This document shows positions 1-7,476 of a stretch of DNA of 31,349 bases, one piece after another. The stretch covers positions 1 to 31,349 of the forward strand of contig JAZQIO010000097.1 in NCBI GenBank assembly GCA_045541135.1. The letters are read 5' to 3'. Position numbers and translations under genes: made by a program. The notes below the pieces were generated by a model. The model was not told the origin of the DNA. It did not search any database and was given only the letters and a program-made list of their open reading frames with translations. Each line of letters begins with the position of its first letter. Position 1 is the stretch's first letter. The DNA is from CAZNKU01 sp045541135 (GTDB lineage Bacteria; Bacillota; Clostridia; Monoglobales; Firm-18).

Positions 1-145
1 CCTTGCTCGACAGCTTCCTCTCAAGGGGAAGCCTTTGGGCAGTTTTGCAAGTGACAGTTAATTCAGTGGACTTTCAGTCCAGCCAGTAACAGCGGCTTAT
101 AGCCGCAGAGCAAACTACCGGCTTAGCCGGTAGTTATGATTTTTT
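1..145. repeat. Hairpin-mosaic intergenic repeat (left edge, partial)
   Basis: No gene is seen here. The stretch is a run of short perfect hairpins: a CTTCCTCTCAAGGGGAAG palindrome (about 13-30), TGGAC/GTCCA (about 67-81), GCGGC/GCCGC (about 93-107) and ACTACCGGC/GCCGGTAGT (about 115-135), the last followed by a T-rich tract. The CTTCC..GGAAG palindrome resembles the centres of repeats near 15030, 28950 and 29100. The 18 bases at 125-142 recur exactly at 7459-7476. The final hairpin plus T tract could also terminate a gene upstream of the window. It is truncated by the window edge. Confidence 0.6.
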
Positions 146-203
146 AAATTGCAATTCGGCTAAGTTTTATTATGGTATCCGCAATATCAGAATATATAAT
201 TTG

Positions 204-232
204 TTGACCGCTATTGGTTTTTGTGTTAAAAT
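204..232 (+). promoter_or_regulatory. Sigma-A promoter for the LOG/ykvI pair
   Basis: TTGACC (204-209), a 17-nt spacer, and TAAAAT (227-232), about 50 nt before the start codon at 283. Confidence 0.65.
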
Positions 233-282
233 TTGAATACAGAGTATATAATATATTATTATGGCAAAAGGGAGGTATTTTT

Positions 283-858
283 ATGACAATATGTGTATAC
301 GGTGCATCAAGTGAACTTATAGATAAGGAATTTATAACTGTCACGGAAGAATTGGGCAGAAAAATGGCAAAAAGAGGTCACAGTCTTGTTTACGGTGCAG
401 GTGCTCAGGGACTTATGGGTGCCGTTGCAAGAGGAATGTATGAAGAGGGCGGCACAATAGTTGGTGTTGCACCAAGCTTTTTTAATGTTGACGGTGTACT
501 TTTTGAAAACTGTACGGAAATGATTTCTACAGAAACTATGCGTCAGCGTAAGCAGATAATGGAGGACAGGGCAGACTGTTTTATAATGACTCCCGGCGGA
601 ATAGGAACATTTGAAGAATTTTTTGAAATTCTTACTTTAAAACAGCTTGCAAGACACAAAAAGGCAATTGCTGTTTTGAATATTAACGGATATTACGATG
701 CAATGGAAAAAATGATGCAGGGGGCAATAGACGGTAAGTTTATGAAGCCTGAATGCAGCAGCTTGTATAAAATATTTACGGACATTGATGAAATGCTTGA
801 TTATCTTGAAAATTACGATGACGATTTTGTTGATGTATCGAGGATGAAAAATATTTAA
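283..858 (+). CDS. LOG family protein (TIGR00730-type nucleotide phosphoribohydrolase)
   Basis: This 191-residue cytosolic protein is a Rossmann-like LOG (Lonely Guy) family member. The family cleaves the N-glycosidic bond of nucleoside 5'-monophosphates, releasing base and ribose 5-phosphate. Visible signatures are the N-terminal CVYGASS strand-loop (4-10), YGAGAQGLMG (37-46), the MRQRK segment with the conserved Arg and Lys (86-90), and the diagnostic PGGIGTFEE (104-112). The open frame extends upstream to 214, but the ATG at 283 is preceded by GGGAGG at a good distance and starts exactly at the family N-terminus. It lies 9 nt before a YkvI-like membrane protein, so the two are probably co-transcribed. 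Older annotations call this family lysine decarboxylase, which is misleading. The true substrate base is unknown. Confidence 0.9.
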   Translation: MTICVYGASSELIDKEFITVTEELGRKMAKRGHSLVYGAGAQGLMGAVARGMYEEGGTIVGVAPSFFNVDGVLFENCTEMISTETMRQRKQIMEDRADCFIMTPGGIGTFEEFFEILTLKQLARHKKAIAVLNINGYYDAMEKMMQGAIDGKFMKPECSSLYKIFTDIDEMLDYLENYDDDFVDVSRMKNI

Positions 859-867
859 GAGGTTTTT

Positions 868-1920
868 ATGAAAAAAATAGATACACTTTCTTTGGGATTT
901 ACTTTTGCAGGGTGTTTTTTAGGTGCAGGGTTTGTTTCAGGACAGGAAATATGGCAGTTTTTCGGTGCTTTTGGCATAATGGGCATTTTGGGGATTATCC
1001 TTACGTTTACACTTCATTTTCTGTTTGGTATAATACTTATAAAGCTTATTCACAACACTAAAATAACGGAAATGGATAAGCTTGTGGTGTGGAAAAAAAT
1101 ACCGTGTCTTAGGGCTTTGGTTGGTGCAGTAACGGCATTTTTTATGTTCAGCATTCTTGTTATAATGTCAGCAGGTGCAGGTGCACTTTTAAACCGTATG
1201 TTCGGATTACCCACCGTTGCAGGGTGTGGGATTTTTTGTCTTGTGGTTGCAATTGCCTCTATGGGTGGTGTTGACGGTATGGTTTCTGCACTTTCGAAGC
1301 TTGTACCATTTATGATTATAGGGGCTGTTTTAATAGGCATTATTTCTGTGTGTCGCGGAAGTGTGAATTTTAATTTTCAGCATGTCAATGATAATCCGCT
1401 TTTGCAAAACTGGGTATTTTCTGCATTTACATACGCATCACATAACCTTTTTTGTACAATAGGAATTTTGGCACCTATAGCTATGCAGATAAATAAGAAG
1501 ACTGTTTTGCCCGGCATAGGTGTGGGAAGCGGAATTATGCTGCTTATTGCGGTATGTGTTTTGTTTGGTGTATTTGCGAATGTCGGTGTGGCAAATTCAG
1601 AGCTTCCGATGCTTGAACTTGCTTATAATATAAACTCGGCTTTGGGACTGATTTATGCAATTTTACTGCTGTTTGGAATGTTTGGTACATCACTTTCAAG
1701 TATTGTGGGCGTAGTGGAATACAGTGAACTGAAGTCAGAAGTGCTGGCAAAGTATAAAAATATGCTGATAATTATTTTGTGCCTGTTTGGTTGGATTTTC
1801 AGCCTGTTTGGTTTTGGGGATTTAATAGGAATTGTATATCCCATAAGCGGCTATTTTGGTTTTTCTGTAATTTTAGCGGTAACAATACATTGGATAATAG
1901 TACGACGCATTAAAAAATAA
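868..1920 (+). CDS. YkvI-like integral membrane protein
   Basis: The 350-residue product is almost entirely hydrophobic, with about ten predicted membrane segments and very short loops. The N-terminus has a glycine-rich GAGFVSGQEIWQFFG segment (about 19-33). This resembles the COG3949 YkvI family and the broken first helix of LeuT/APC-fold transporters. The family has no established substrate; secondary transport is an inference from fold. An AAGAGG ribosome binding site precedes the ATG at 868. The gene follows the LOG protein by 9 nt and is followed by only a weak hairpin (about 1924-1947), then by the independent T-box promoter. Confidence 0.75.
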   Translation: MKKIDTLSLGFTFAGCFLGAGFVSGQEIWQFFGAFGIMGILGIILTFTLHFLFGIILIKLIHNTKITEMDKLVVWKKIPCLRALVGAVTAFFMFSILVIMSAGAGALLNRMFGLPTVAGCGIFCLVVAIASMGGVDGMVSALSKLVPFMIIGAVLIGIISVCRGSVNFNFQHVNDNPLLQNWVFSAFTYASHNLFCTIGILAPIAMQINKKTVLPGIGVGSGIMLLIAVCVLFGVFANVGVANSELPMLELAYNINSALGLIYAILLLFGMFGTSLSSIVGVVEYSELKSEVLAKYKNMLIIILCLFGWIFSLFGFGDLIGIVYPISGYFGFSVILAVTIHWIIVRRIKK

Positions 1921-1965
1921 ATAGAAAACAACAAAAATTGTTTTGTACTATCAGTTAAAAAGTAC

Positions 1966-1994
1966 TTGACATAATAAAAAATCTGTGGTAAAAT
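1966..1994 (+). promoter_or_regulatory. Sigma-A promoter of the T-box transcript
   Basis: TTGACA (1966-1971), a 17-nt spacer, and TAAAAT (1989-1994). Transcription is predicted to begin near 2001, just before the T-box Stem I. Confidence 0.8.
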
Positions 1995-2000
1995 TTATAA

Positions 2001-2277
2001 CGACTAAAGGCGTTGACGAAGAGGGCGCAGGTTATGAACCTTAAAGAGAAATGGCGGTTGGTGCAAGCCATAGGGGATGATTTGTGTTTGTAGCTTCTGA
2101 GCTGAAAGGAAGAAAGCGAAAGCGAGTAGAACCTTTCCGTGATTGCTGCGTAAATGCATATGGGTTGTTGGACCCTGAGAGTGGCGGTTTTTTTAATCGC
2201 AATTTGAGTGGTACCGCGGGTGAATTTTTACACTCGTCTCAAAGGTTTAACTTATACTTTGAGGCGAGATTTTTTTT
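2001..2277 (+). promoter_or_regulatory. T-box riboswitch leader, probably tRNA-Val-type
   Basis: Stem I carries the AGAGA motif (2045-2049) and a distal hairpin ATGGC...GCCAT enclosing GGTTGGTGCAA (2051-2071), followed by TTCTGAG at 2095-2101. An AGTAGA segment lies in the linker near 2125. The antiterminator T-box sequence GAGTGGTACCGCGGG lies at about 2207-2221. A terminator follows at 2233-2277. Uncharged tRNA should favour the antiterminator and switch expression on. Two clues point to the amino acid. The bulge reads TGGT, which expects a tRNA with discriminator A. The triplet three bases before TCTGAG is GTA (2090-2092), followed by a purine, giving valine. TTT (Phe) three bases upstream is the main alternative. 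The T-box call is firm; the specifier call is tentative. Confidence 0.92.
2233..2277 (+). terminator. T-box-controlled intrinsic terminator
   Basis: CTCGTCTCAAAG (2233-2244) pairs with CTTTGAGGCGAG (2257-2268) and is followed by a run of eight T (2270-2277). It lies directly after the antiterminator box and before the ribosome binding site AAGGAGAG (2288-2295). Confidence 0.9.
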
Positions 2278-2304
2278 GCCTCACAAAAAGGAGAGGGATA
2301 CTAT

Positions 2305-4599
2305 ATGGAAAACTCAATGGACATTAATCTTAAAATTAAAGAAATGGCGGAGCGTATCCGTGAACTTCGTTTAATTGAAAACTACACACCGGAGGAAATG
2401 GCTGAAAAAACAGGTATCACCGCCGAGGAGTACTTAAAGTGCGAAAACGGTGAATCTGACCTTAACTTTGCTTTTATTTACCGTTGTGCGGCGGCTCTTA
2501 GAGTAAACGTAACGGATATTATTGAAGGCTTCAGCCCTAATCTTAAATCCTACACAGTTACACGTGCAGGTGCAGGCCAGCAGATTGCAAAGGCTCACGG
2601 TATGACATACCACAACCTTGCATATGCTTTTAAAAACCGTATCGCAGAGCCTTTGTACGTTGTAAGTAACTATGATGAGGAAGCACAGAGCAGGGATATA
2701 GAGCTTACCACCCATGCCGGTCAGGAATGTGACATCGTTATAGACGGTCACCTTATGGTGCAGATTGGTGAGCATAAAGAGGTACTTGGCCCCGGGGACA
2801 GCATTTACTATAATTCCGATACTCCACACGGTATGATTGCCGTAAACGGTGAAGACTGTAAGTTTTATGCCATTGTTTTGCGTGACGATATTGACGCTAC
2901 TGAGGGTATGTCTTCAGACATTGTGCCTACAGAAAAGATTATAGGTTCTGTACACAGAGATACAAAGGACAGAATTTATCACAAGTTTATTGATATTGTA
3001 GAGGATGAACAGGGCACCCCTACATCTATTACATTTAAAAATGAAGATAAATTTAACTTTGCATTTGACCTTGTTGACGAGCTGTCAAGACGTGAGCCCG
3101 AAAAGCTTGCAATGCTTCACATTTCAAAGGACAAGACAGAAAGACGCTTTACTTTTACAGATATGCGTAAGCTTTCAAGCCAGTGTGCTAACTACTTTGC
3201 ATCCCTTGGCATTAAAAAGGGTGACAGAGTAATGCTTATTTTAAAGCGTCACTATCAGTTCTGGATTGCTATGCTTGGTCTTAACAAGCTTGGTGCAATT
3301 GCAATTCCTGCAGTTGACCAGCTTCAGGAACACGACCTTGAATACAGATTTGACTCTGCAGGTGTTAGTGCCATTGTATGTACTGCCGACGGTGATGTTG
3401 CACGTCAGGTAGACATTGCGGCAGAAAAATGCCCTAAGCTTACAATTAAGATGATGGTTGGCGGCACACGTGACGGCTGGAGAAACTTTGACGAAGAATA
3501 CAAGCGTTTCAGTTCTCACTTTGACCGTACCGAAAGCTCACCCTGCGGTGATGATACAATGCTTATGTACTTTACATCAGGTACATCAGGCTATCCGAAA
3601 ATTGCAGCACATAACTATAAATATCCTTTAGGTCATTTCCATACTGCAAAGTATTGGCACAATGTAAATCCTGACGGACTTCACTTTACAATTTCCGACA
3701 CAGGCTGGGCAAAGGCTATGTGGGGTAAGTTGTACGGACAGTGGTTGTGTGAAGCGGCAACATTTGTATATGACTTCGACCGTTTTGATGCGGCGGAAAT
3801 TCTGCCTATGTTTGCTAAGCACAAAATTACTACATTCTGTGCTCCGCCTACAATGCTTCGTATGATGATTAAGCAGGATATTTCAAAGTACGATTTCTCA
3901 TCTGTTGAACATATGACTACTGCCGGTGAGGCACTGAATCCTGAAGTTTACCGTCAGTTTGAAAAGGCGACAGGCCTGCAGATTAAGGAGGGCTTTGGTC
4001 AGACAGAAAGCACAATGATTATCGGTAACCTTGTTGGTAAACCCCATAAAATCGGTGCTATGGGTAAGCCTGCTCCTATTTACAAGGTTGAGCTGTTAAA
4101 TTCCGACGGCGAACAGGTTAAAACATCAGAATCCGGTGAAATCTGTATCAATGTTAAAGACGGTGCACCTTGCGGCTTGTTTACAGGCTACTACGGTGAC
4201 AAGGAAAAGACCGACGAAGTATGGTATGACGGCTACTACCACACAGGCGACGTTGCATGGTGTGATGAAGACGGCTTTTACTGGTACGTTGGTCGTGCGG
4301 ATGACGTTATTAAGTCATCGGGTTACCGCATAGGACCTTTCGAAATCGAAAGCGTTATTATGGAGCTTCCATACGTTTTGGAATGCGGTGTTTCCGCTGT
4401 TCCCGATGAAGTTCGCGGACAGATTGTAAAGGCAAGTATTGTTCTTGTTAACGGCACAGAAGGTACTGAAGAACTGAAAAAGGAAATTCAGAACTATGTT
4501 AAAGAAAAAACTGCTCCGTATAAGTATCCGCGAATTGTTGAATTTAAGGATAGCTTGCCAAAGACAGTAAGTGGTAAGATTCAAAGAAATAAACTTTAA
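2305..4599 (+). CDS. XRE-cupin-acyl-CoA ligase fusion (ANL superfamily, MACS-like)
   Basis: This 764-residue protein has three modules: an XRE-type helix-turn-helix (about 9-75), a cupin_2 beta barrel (about 112-192) and a complete AMP-forming acyl-CoA synthetase (about 245-764). The ligase shows the ATP P-loop FTSGTSGYPK (423-432), GFGQTE, YHTGD, GRADDVIKSSGYRI and the C-terminal catalytic Lys in SGKIQR (K758). Such enzymes convert a carboxylate, ATP and CoA to acyl-CoA, AMP and PPi. The MACS-like sequence suggests a short, branched or aryl acid, but the substrate cannot be read from sequence. XRE-cupin pairs are usually stand-alone regulators that sense a ligand; here they are fused to the enzyme. 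The start is fixed by AAGGAGAG nine bases upstream. It is monocistronic: a T-box before it and a strong terminator after it. Confidence 0.9.
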   Translation: MENSMDINLKIKEMAERIRELRLIENYTPEEMAEKTGITAEEYLKCENGESDLNFAFIYRCAAALRVNVTDIIEGFSPNLKSYTVTRAGAGQQIAKAHGMTYHNLAYAFKNRIAEPLYVVSNYDEEAQSRDIELTTHAGQECDIVIDGHLMVQIGEHKEVLGPGDSIYYNSDTPHGMIAVNGEDCKFYAIVLRDDIDATEGMSSDIVPTEKIIGSVHRDTKDRIYHKFIDIVEDEQGTPTSITFKNEDKFNFAFDLVDELSRREPEKLAMLHISKDKTERRFTFTDMRKLSSQCANYFASLGIKKGDRVMLILKRHYQFWIAMLGLNKLGAIAIPAVDQLQEHDLEYRFDSAGVSAIVCTADGDVARQVDIAAEKCPKLTIKMMVGGTRDGWRNFDEEYKRFSSHFDRTESSPCGDDTMLMYFTSGTSGYPKIAAHNYKYPLGHFHTAKYWHNVNPDGLHFTISDTGWAKAMWGKLYGQWLCEAATFVYDFDRFDAAEILPMFAKHKITTFCAPPTMLRMMIKQDISKYDFSSVEHMTTAGEALNPEVYRQFEKATGLQIKEGFGQTESTMIIGNLVGKPHKIGAMGKPAPIYKVELLNSDGEQVKTSESGEICINVKDGAPCGLFTGYYGDKEKTDEVWYDGYYHTGDVAWCDEDGFYWYVGRADDVIKSSGYRIGPFEIESVIMELPYVLECGVSAVPDEVRGQIVKASIVLVNGTEGTEELKKEIQNYVKEKTAPYKYPRIVEFKDSLPKTVSGKIQRNKL

Positions 4600-4600
4600 A

Positions 4601-4625
4601 AAAGGTGTCTTCGGACACCTTTTTT
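4601..4625 (+). terminator. Intrinsic terminator
   Basis: AAAGGTGTC and GACACCTTT close on a TTCG tetraloop and are followed by T residues, directly after the ligase stop codon. Confidence 0.93.
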
Positions 4626-4669
4626 AGCTTTTTTATGAGATAACTTTATAAAATTTTTCAAAATAGTGG

Positions 4670-4698
4670 TTGAAAAGAGAATTGTATTTTGATACAAT
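4670..4698 (+). promoter_or_regulatory. Sigma-A promoter for the aldo/keto reductase
   Basis: TTGAAA (4670-4675), a 17-nt spacer, and TACAAT (4693-4698), about 35 nt before the start codon. Confidence 0.7.
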
Positions 4699-4732
4699 AA
4701 ATTTATAATAAAACATATAAAGGATGACTGAA

Positions 4733-5839
4733 ATGCTGTTAGATAAAATTAAGGGCAAGCTTGGCTTTGGTTGTATGCGTCTTCCGCTTACAGACGGCGA
4801 GGTTGACAAGGCAAAATTTTGTGAAATGGTTGACGCATTTTTGGATGCGGGTTTTAATTACTTTGATACTGCTTACGGCTATATTGACGGAAAAAGTGAA
4901 ACGGCAATACGTGAATGTATAACCAAAAGGCATAAAAGGGAAGACTTTGTTCTTGCAGATAAGCTTTCCTATTGGTTGTTTGAAAAGGAAGAGGATGTTA
5001 TTCCGCTTTTTGAAAAACAGCTTGAAAAGTGCGGAGTTGAATATTTTGACTTTTACCTTTTCCATTGTATGAATGAGGAAGGCTATGCAAAGCACAAGGA
5101 ATGTAATACCTTTGAAATTATAAAAAAGCTTAAAGAACAGGGTAAGATTAAGCATATAGGTATGTCTTTTCACGATACTGCTGAGGTTTTGGATACCATA
5201 CTTACCGAAAATCCATTTTTTGAATTTGTACAGCTGCAGTTTAATTATCTCGATTACGACGACCCTTCTGTTCAAAGTAAAGCTTGTTATGACGTTGCGG
5301 TAAAACACGGCAAAAAGATTTGGGTTATGGAGCCTGTTAAGGGCGGTGCACTGGTTAATTTGCATCCGAAAGCTAAAAATGCTATAGAAAAATACGGGGC
5401 TTCAAGTGAGGCTGCCTGTGCCATAAGGTTTGTGCTTAGCTTTCCCGAAATTGCCGTTGTGCTTTCCGGTATGGGCGATATGAATATGATAAATGACAAC
5501 GTAAATACCGTTAAAAATGCAGTGCCTTTTACTGCGGAAGAAATTGACAGCTTTGCCCAAATACGCAGTATAATAAGAGAGGTAAAACAAATACCCTGCA
5601 CAAAGTGTAACTACTGTGGGGATGTGTGTCCGTCAAAGGTTAAAATATCCGAGGTTTTTGCTATTGATAATAAATATCTTGCGGCAAAAATATCACGCAG
5701 GGAAGCGTACAAAACATTAAGACCGTATTACGAAAATCTGTGCGGCTGTATAGAATGCGGAAAGTGCGAAAGCACCTGCCCGCAAAATATAGATATAAGA
5801 AAAATTCTTAAAAAAATCAAAAAAATTGCAGAGGATTAA
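4733..5839 (+). CDS. Aldo/keto reductase with C-terminal 4Fe-4S ferredoxin domain
   Basis: This 368-residue protein has an AKR TIM barrel (about 7-270) followed by a ferredoxin-like domain, the COG1453 architecture. The AKR tetrad is visible: D45 and Y50 (FDTAYGY), K77 (ADKLS) and H111 (LFHCMN). Two cysteine clusters follow, CTKCNYCGDVCP from C289 and CGCIECGKCESTCP from C337, each able to hold a 4Fe-4S cluster. It probably reduces or oxidises a carbonyl or sugar substrate with electron exchange to ferredoxin or flavoproteins in the cytoplasm; the substrate is unknown. The upstream ATG at 4724 abuts its AAAGG with no spacing, so the ATG at 4733, with AAGGA correctly spaced, is preferred. It is followed after 30 nt by a sugar isomerase, suggesting a shared substrate pathway. 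Confidence 0.88.
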   Translation: MLLDKIKGKLGFGCMRLPLTDGEVDKAKFCEMVDAFLDAGFNYFDTAYGYIDGKSETAIRECITKRHKREDFVLADKLSYWLFEKEEDVIPLFEKQLEKCGVEYFDFYLFHCMNEEGYAKHKECNTFEIIKKLKEQGKIKHIGMSFHDTAEVLDTILTENPFFEFVQLQFNYLDYDDPSVQSKACYDVAVKHGKKIWVMEPVKGGALVNLHPKAKNAIEKYGASSEAACAIRFVLSFPEIAVVLSGMGDMNMINDNVNTVKNAVPFTAEEIDSFAQIRSIIREVKQIPCTKCNYCGDVCPSKVKISEVFAIDNKYLAAKISRREAYKTLRPYYENLCGCIECGKCESTCPQNIDIRKILKKIKKIAED

Positions 5840-5869
5840 GCTTGATTAAAGTGTTTCGAGGTGTTGTAT

Positions 5870-6634
5870 ATGAAAATAGGTGTATGTACAGTTGTTGATA
5901 AAGTGCTGTGTTTTAAAGATGTGGCAGATTATGTTGAGCTACGTTTAACACAGATTGCCCAAATGACTGACGGGCAGTTTGAGGAATTAAAAAAGCTTTT
6001 GGTTGAAAATGAAATTTCTGTTGAAGCCACAAATTTCTTTTTGCCGGGCAATGTTAAAATTTGCGGATCGGATATGAGTGTTGATACAGTTAAGGAATAT
6101 GCTGATGGTGCCTTAAAGCGTGCATCCGAGCTTGGTGTGGGCATTTGTGTTCTTGGTAGCGGCGGAGCAAGAAGAATTCCTGAAAATATGTCATTTGAAG
6201 ATGGTATGAAGCAGATTTATGAATGCCTTAAGATTATTGGTGACTGTGCCGTAAAGTATAACATAACAATTGTTTTGGAACCTCTTAACAGCGAGGAGGC
6301 AAATACTGTTGTTACTGTTTCCGAGGGTGCGGATATTGTAAGAAAGCTTAAGCACCCTAATGTTAAATTGCTTGCAGATATTTACCACATGGCAAAGGAA
6401 AATGAAAGCTTCGATTCCATTGTTAATAATGGTGATATTTTGTTGCATACTCATATAGCTAATCCCGATGGGCGTCTTTGCCCGGTGTCTGAGAAAGAAT
6501 TTGATTACCGTTCTGTAAAAGCTGCATTAGACGATGCAGGCTACAATCTTCGTATGAGTGTAGAGCCTGTTACAACAGACGATTTTGTGGAAAGTGCAAC
6601 AAAGAGCATCAGGTTTTTAAAAACAATATTTTGA
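5870..6634 (+). CDS. Sugar phosphate isomerase/epimerase (AP-endonuclease-2-like TIM barrel)
   Basis: This 254-residue cytosolic protein belongs to the xylose-isomerase-like TIM barrel family, which includes tagatose/psicose 3-epimerases and hydroxypyruvate isomerases. The metal ligands can be placed: E137 in VLEPLNS, D170 with H173 in LLADIYHMA, H193/H195 in HTHIANPDGR and E232 in SVEPV. The chemistry expected is divalent-metal-dependent proton transfer at a ketose or hydroxy-keto centre; the substrate cannot be told. The frame is open to 5861 through GTG TTG TAT, but GAGGTG is correctly spaced for the ATG at 5870. It is read through from the aldo/keto reductase 30 nt upstream and ends at a strong terminator, so the two form a short operon. 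Confidence 0.82.
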   Translation: MKIGVCTVVDKVLCFKDVADYVELRLTQIAQMTDGQFEELKKLLVENEISVEATNFFLPGNVKICGSDMSVDTVKEYADGALKRASELGVGICVLGSGGARRIPENMSFEDGMKQIYECLKIIGDCAVKYNITIVLEPLNSEEANTVVTVSEGADIVRKLKHPNVKLLADIYHMAKENESFDSIVNNGDILLHTHIANPDGRLCPVSEKEFDYRSVKAALDDAGYNLRMSVEPVTTDDFVESATKSIRFLKTIF

Positions 6635-6643
6635 TTTTTTATG

Positions 6644-6673
6644 AAACAGTGATAAATTTATCACTGTTTTTCT
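6644..6673 (+). terminator. Intrinsic terminator
   Basis: The perfect palindrome AACAGTGATAAA/TTTATCACTGTT is followed by T residues, shortly after the isomerase stop. Confidence 0.88.
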
Positions 6674-6739
6674 TATGAAAAAGGATTTTAAAAAACTTTC
6701 GGCGAATATTTTACTATAATAGAAAGGCAGGGGATAAAT

Positions 6740-7381
6740 ATGTTAAAAACTTTCAAGCATGCAACTAAGCGTAAAAATTTGTATTTGCGTGTTGCCAACG
6801 GACATTTTGCAACAAATGACCGTCACAGCAATTACTACATAGATGTGGCGGCACAAAAGGCACGTCTTTCCGAAGCAAAGGCTGTTGCTGAAGAATTAGG
6901 CTCGTATTTTTTACATTCAACTATAGTTGATACAATTTTGTGCCTTGACGGTATGGAGGTTGTAGGTGCCTGTTTGGCAGATAAACTTACAAAGGAAAAT
7001 TTTGCAAGCATAAATGCTCATAACACAATTTATGTTACAGCTCCCGAAACCACATATTCAAATCAGCTACTTTTCAGAGATAACATTGTGCCCATGATAA
7101 GGGGTAAGCACGTTTTAATACTTGCGGTTTCCTATTCATCCGGTAAAACAATAGAAGCGGCAATTGACGCCATTAAATACTATGGCGGTTTTGTAAGTGG
7201 TATTTCTGCAATATTTTCTACTACTGATGAAAGTAAGGAGGGCATTCCGGTTCATTCCTGCTTTAATCCGGATTTTCTGGGTGACTACAACAGCTATCCT
7301 TCTCACAGCTGTCCTATGTGTAAGGCAGGACAGAAGATTGACGCATTGATTAACTGTCACGGATATTCAATTTTGAAATAA
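6740..7381 (+). CDS. Orotate phosphoribosyltransferase-like protein, degenerate PRPP motif
   Basis: This 213-residue protein resembles type I phosphoribosyltransferases of the PyrE/orotate group, with a hood region at the N-terminus (about 1-65) and a Rossmann-like core. The segment that should be the PRPP-binding motif reads HVLILAVSYSSGKTIEA (124-140). The flanking hydrophobic strand and the Gly-x-Thr end are kept, but the usual acidic pair is replaced by A129-V130. The C-terminus has a CPMC pair (191-194) followed by KAGQKI. It may be an enzyme with altered metal/PRPP binding, a regulator, or a salvage protein with a different substrate. The start has AGGCAGGGG upstream and a TATAAT at 6715-6720 without a convincing -35. 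It is monocistronic, with its own terminator. Confidence 0.72.
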   Translation: MLKTFKHATKRKNLYLRVANGHFATNDRHSNYYIDVAAQKARLSEAKAVAEELGSYFLHSTIVDTILCLDGMEVVGACLADKLTKENFASINAHNTIYVTAPETTYSNQLLFRDNIVPMIRGKHVLILAVSYSSGKTIEAAIDAIKYYGGFVSGISAIFSTTDESKEGIPVHSCFNPDFLGDYNSYPSHSCPMCKAGQKIDALINCHGYSILK

Positions 7382-7393
7382 TATGTACTTTAG

Positions 7394-7436
7394 AGGGTCT
7401 GTTGAAAAATGGTTTCATTTTTCAACAGACCTTTTT
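7394..7436 (+). terminator. Intrinsic terminator
   Basis: A 16-bp stem, GGTCTGTTGAAAAATG paired with CATTTTTCAACAGACC, is followed by TTTTT. The long stem could act in both directions between the convergent genes. Confidence 0.9.
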
Positions 7437-7446
7437 GTATAACGAA

Positions 7447-7476
7447 AACCACACGCTAAGCCGGTAGTTATGATTT
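7447..7476. repeat. Decayed copy of the window-start hairpin repeat
   Basis: AGCCGGTAGTTATGATTT (7459-7476) is identical to 125-142. The left arm of the hairpin, CCACACGCTAAG, is degraded compared with the perfect stem of the first copy. The repeat supplies the stop codon of the membrane protein gene on the minus strand (7468-7470). Confidence 0.65.

Noticed and set aside
2084..2374. Open frame of 96 codons across the T-box leader
   Set aside because: It overlaps conserved T-box RNA elements and the terminator, and its protein has no plausible family.
4739..5365. Long antisense open frame (208 codons) on the minus strand
   Set aside because: It lies wholly inside the aldo/keto reductase, which has clear family motifs; the antisense protein has no recognisable domain and no supporting ribosome binding site.
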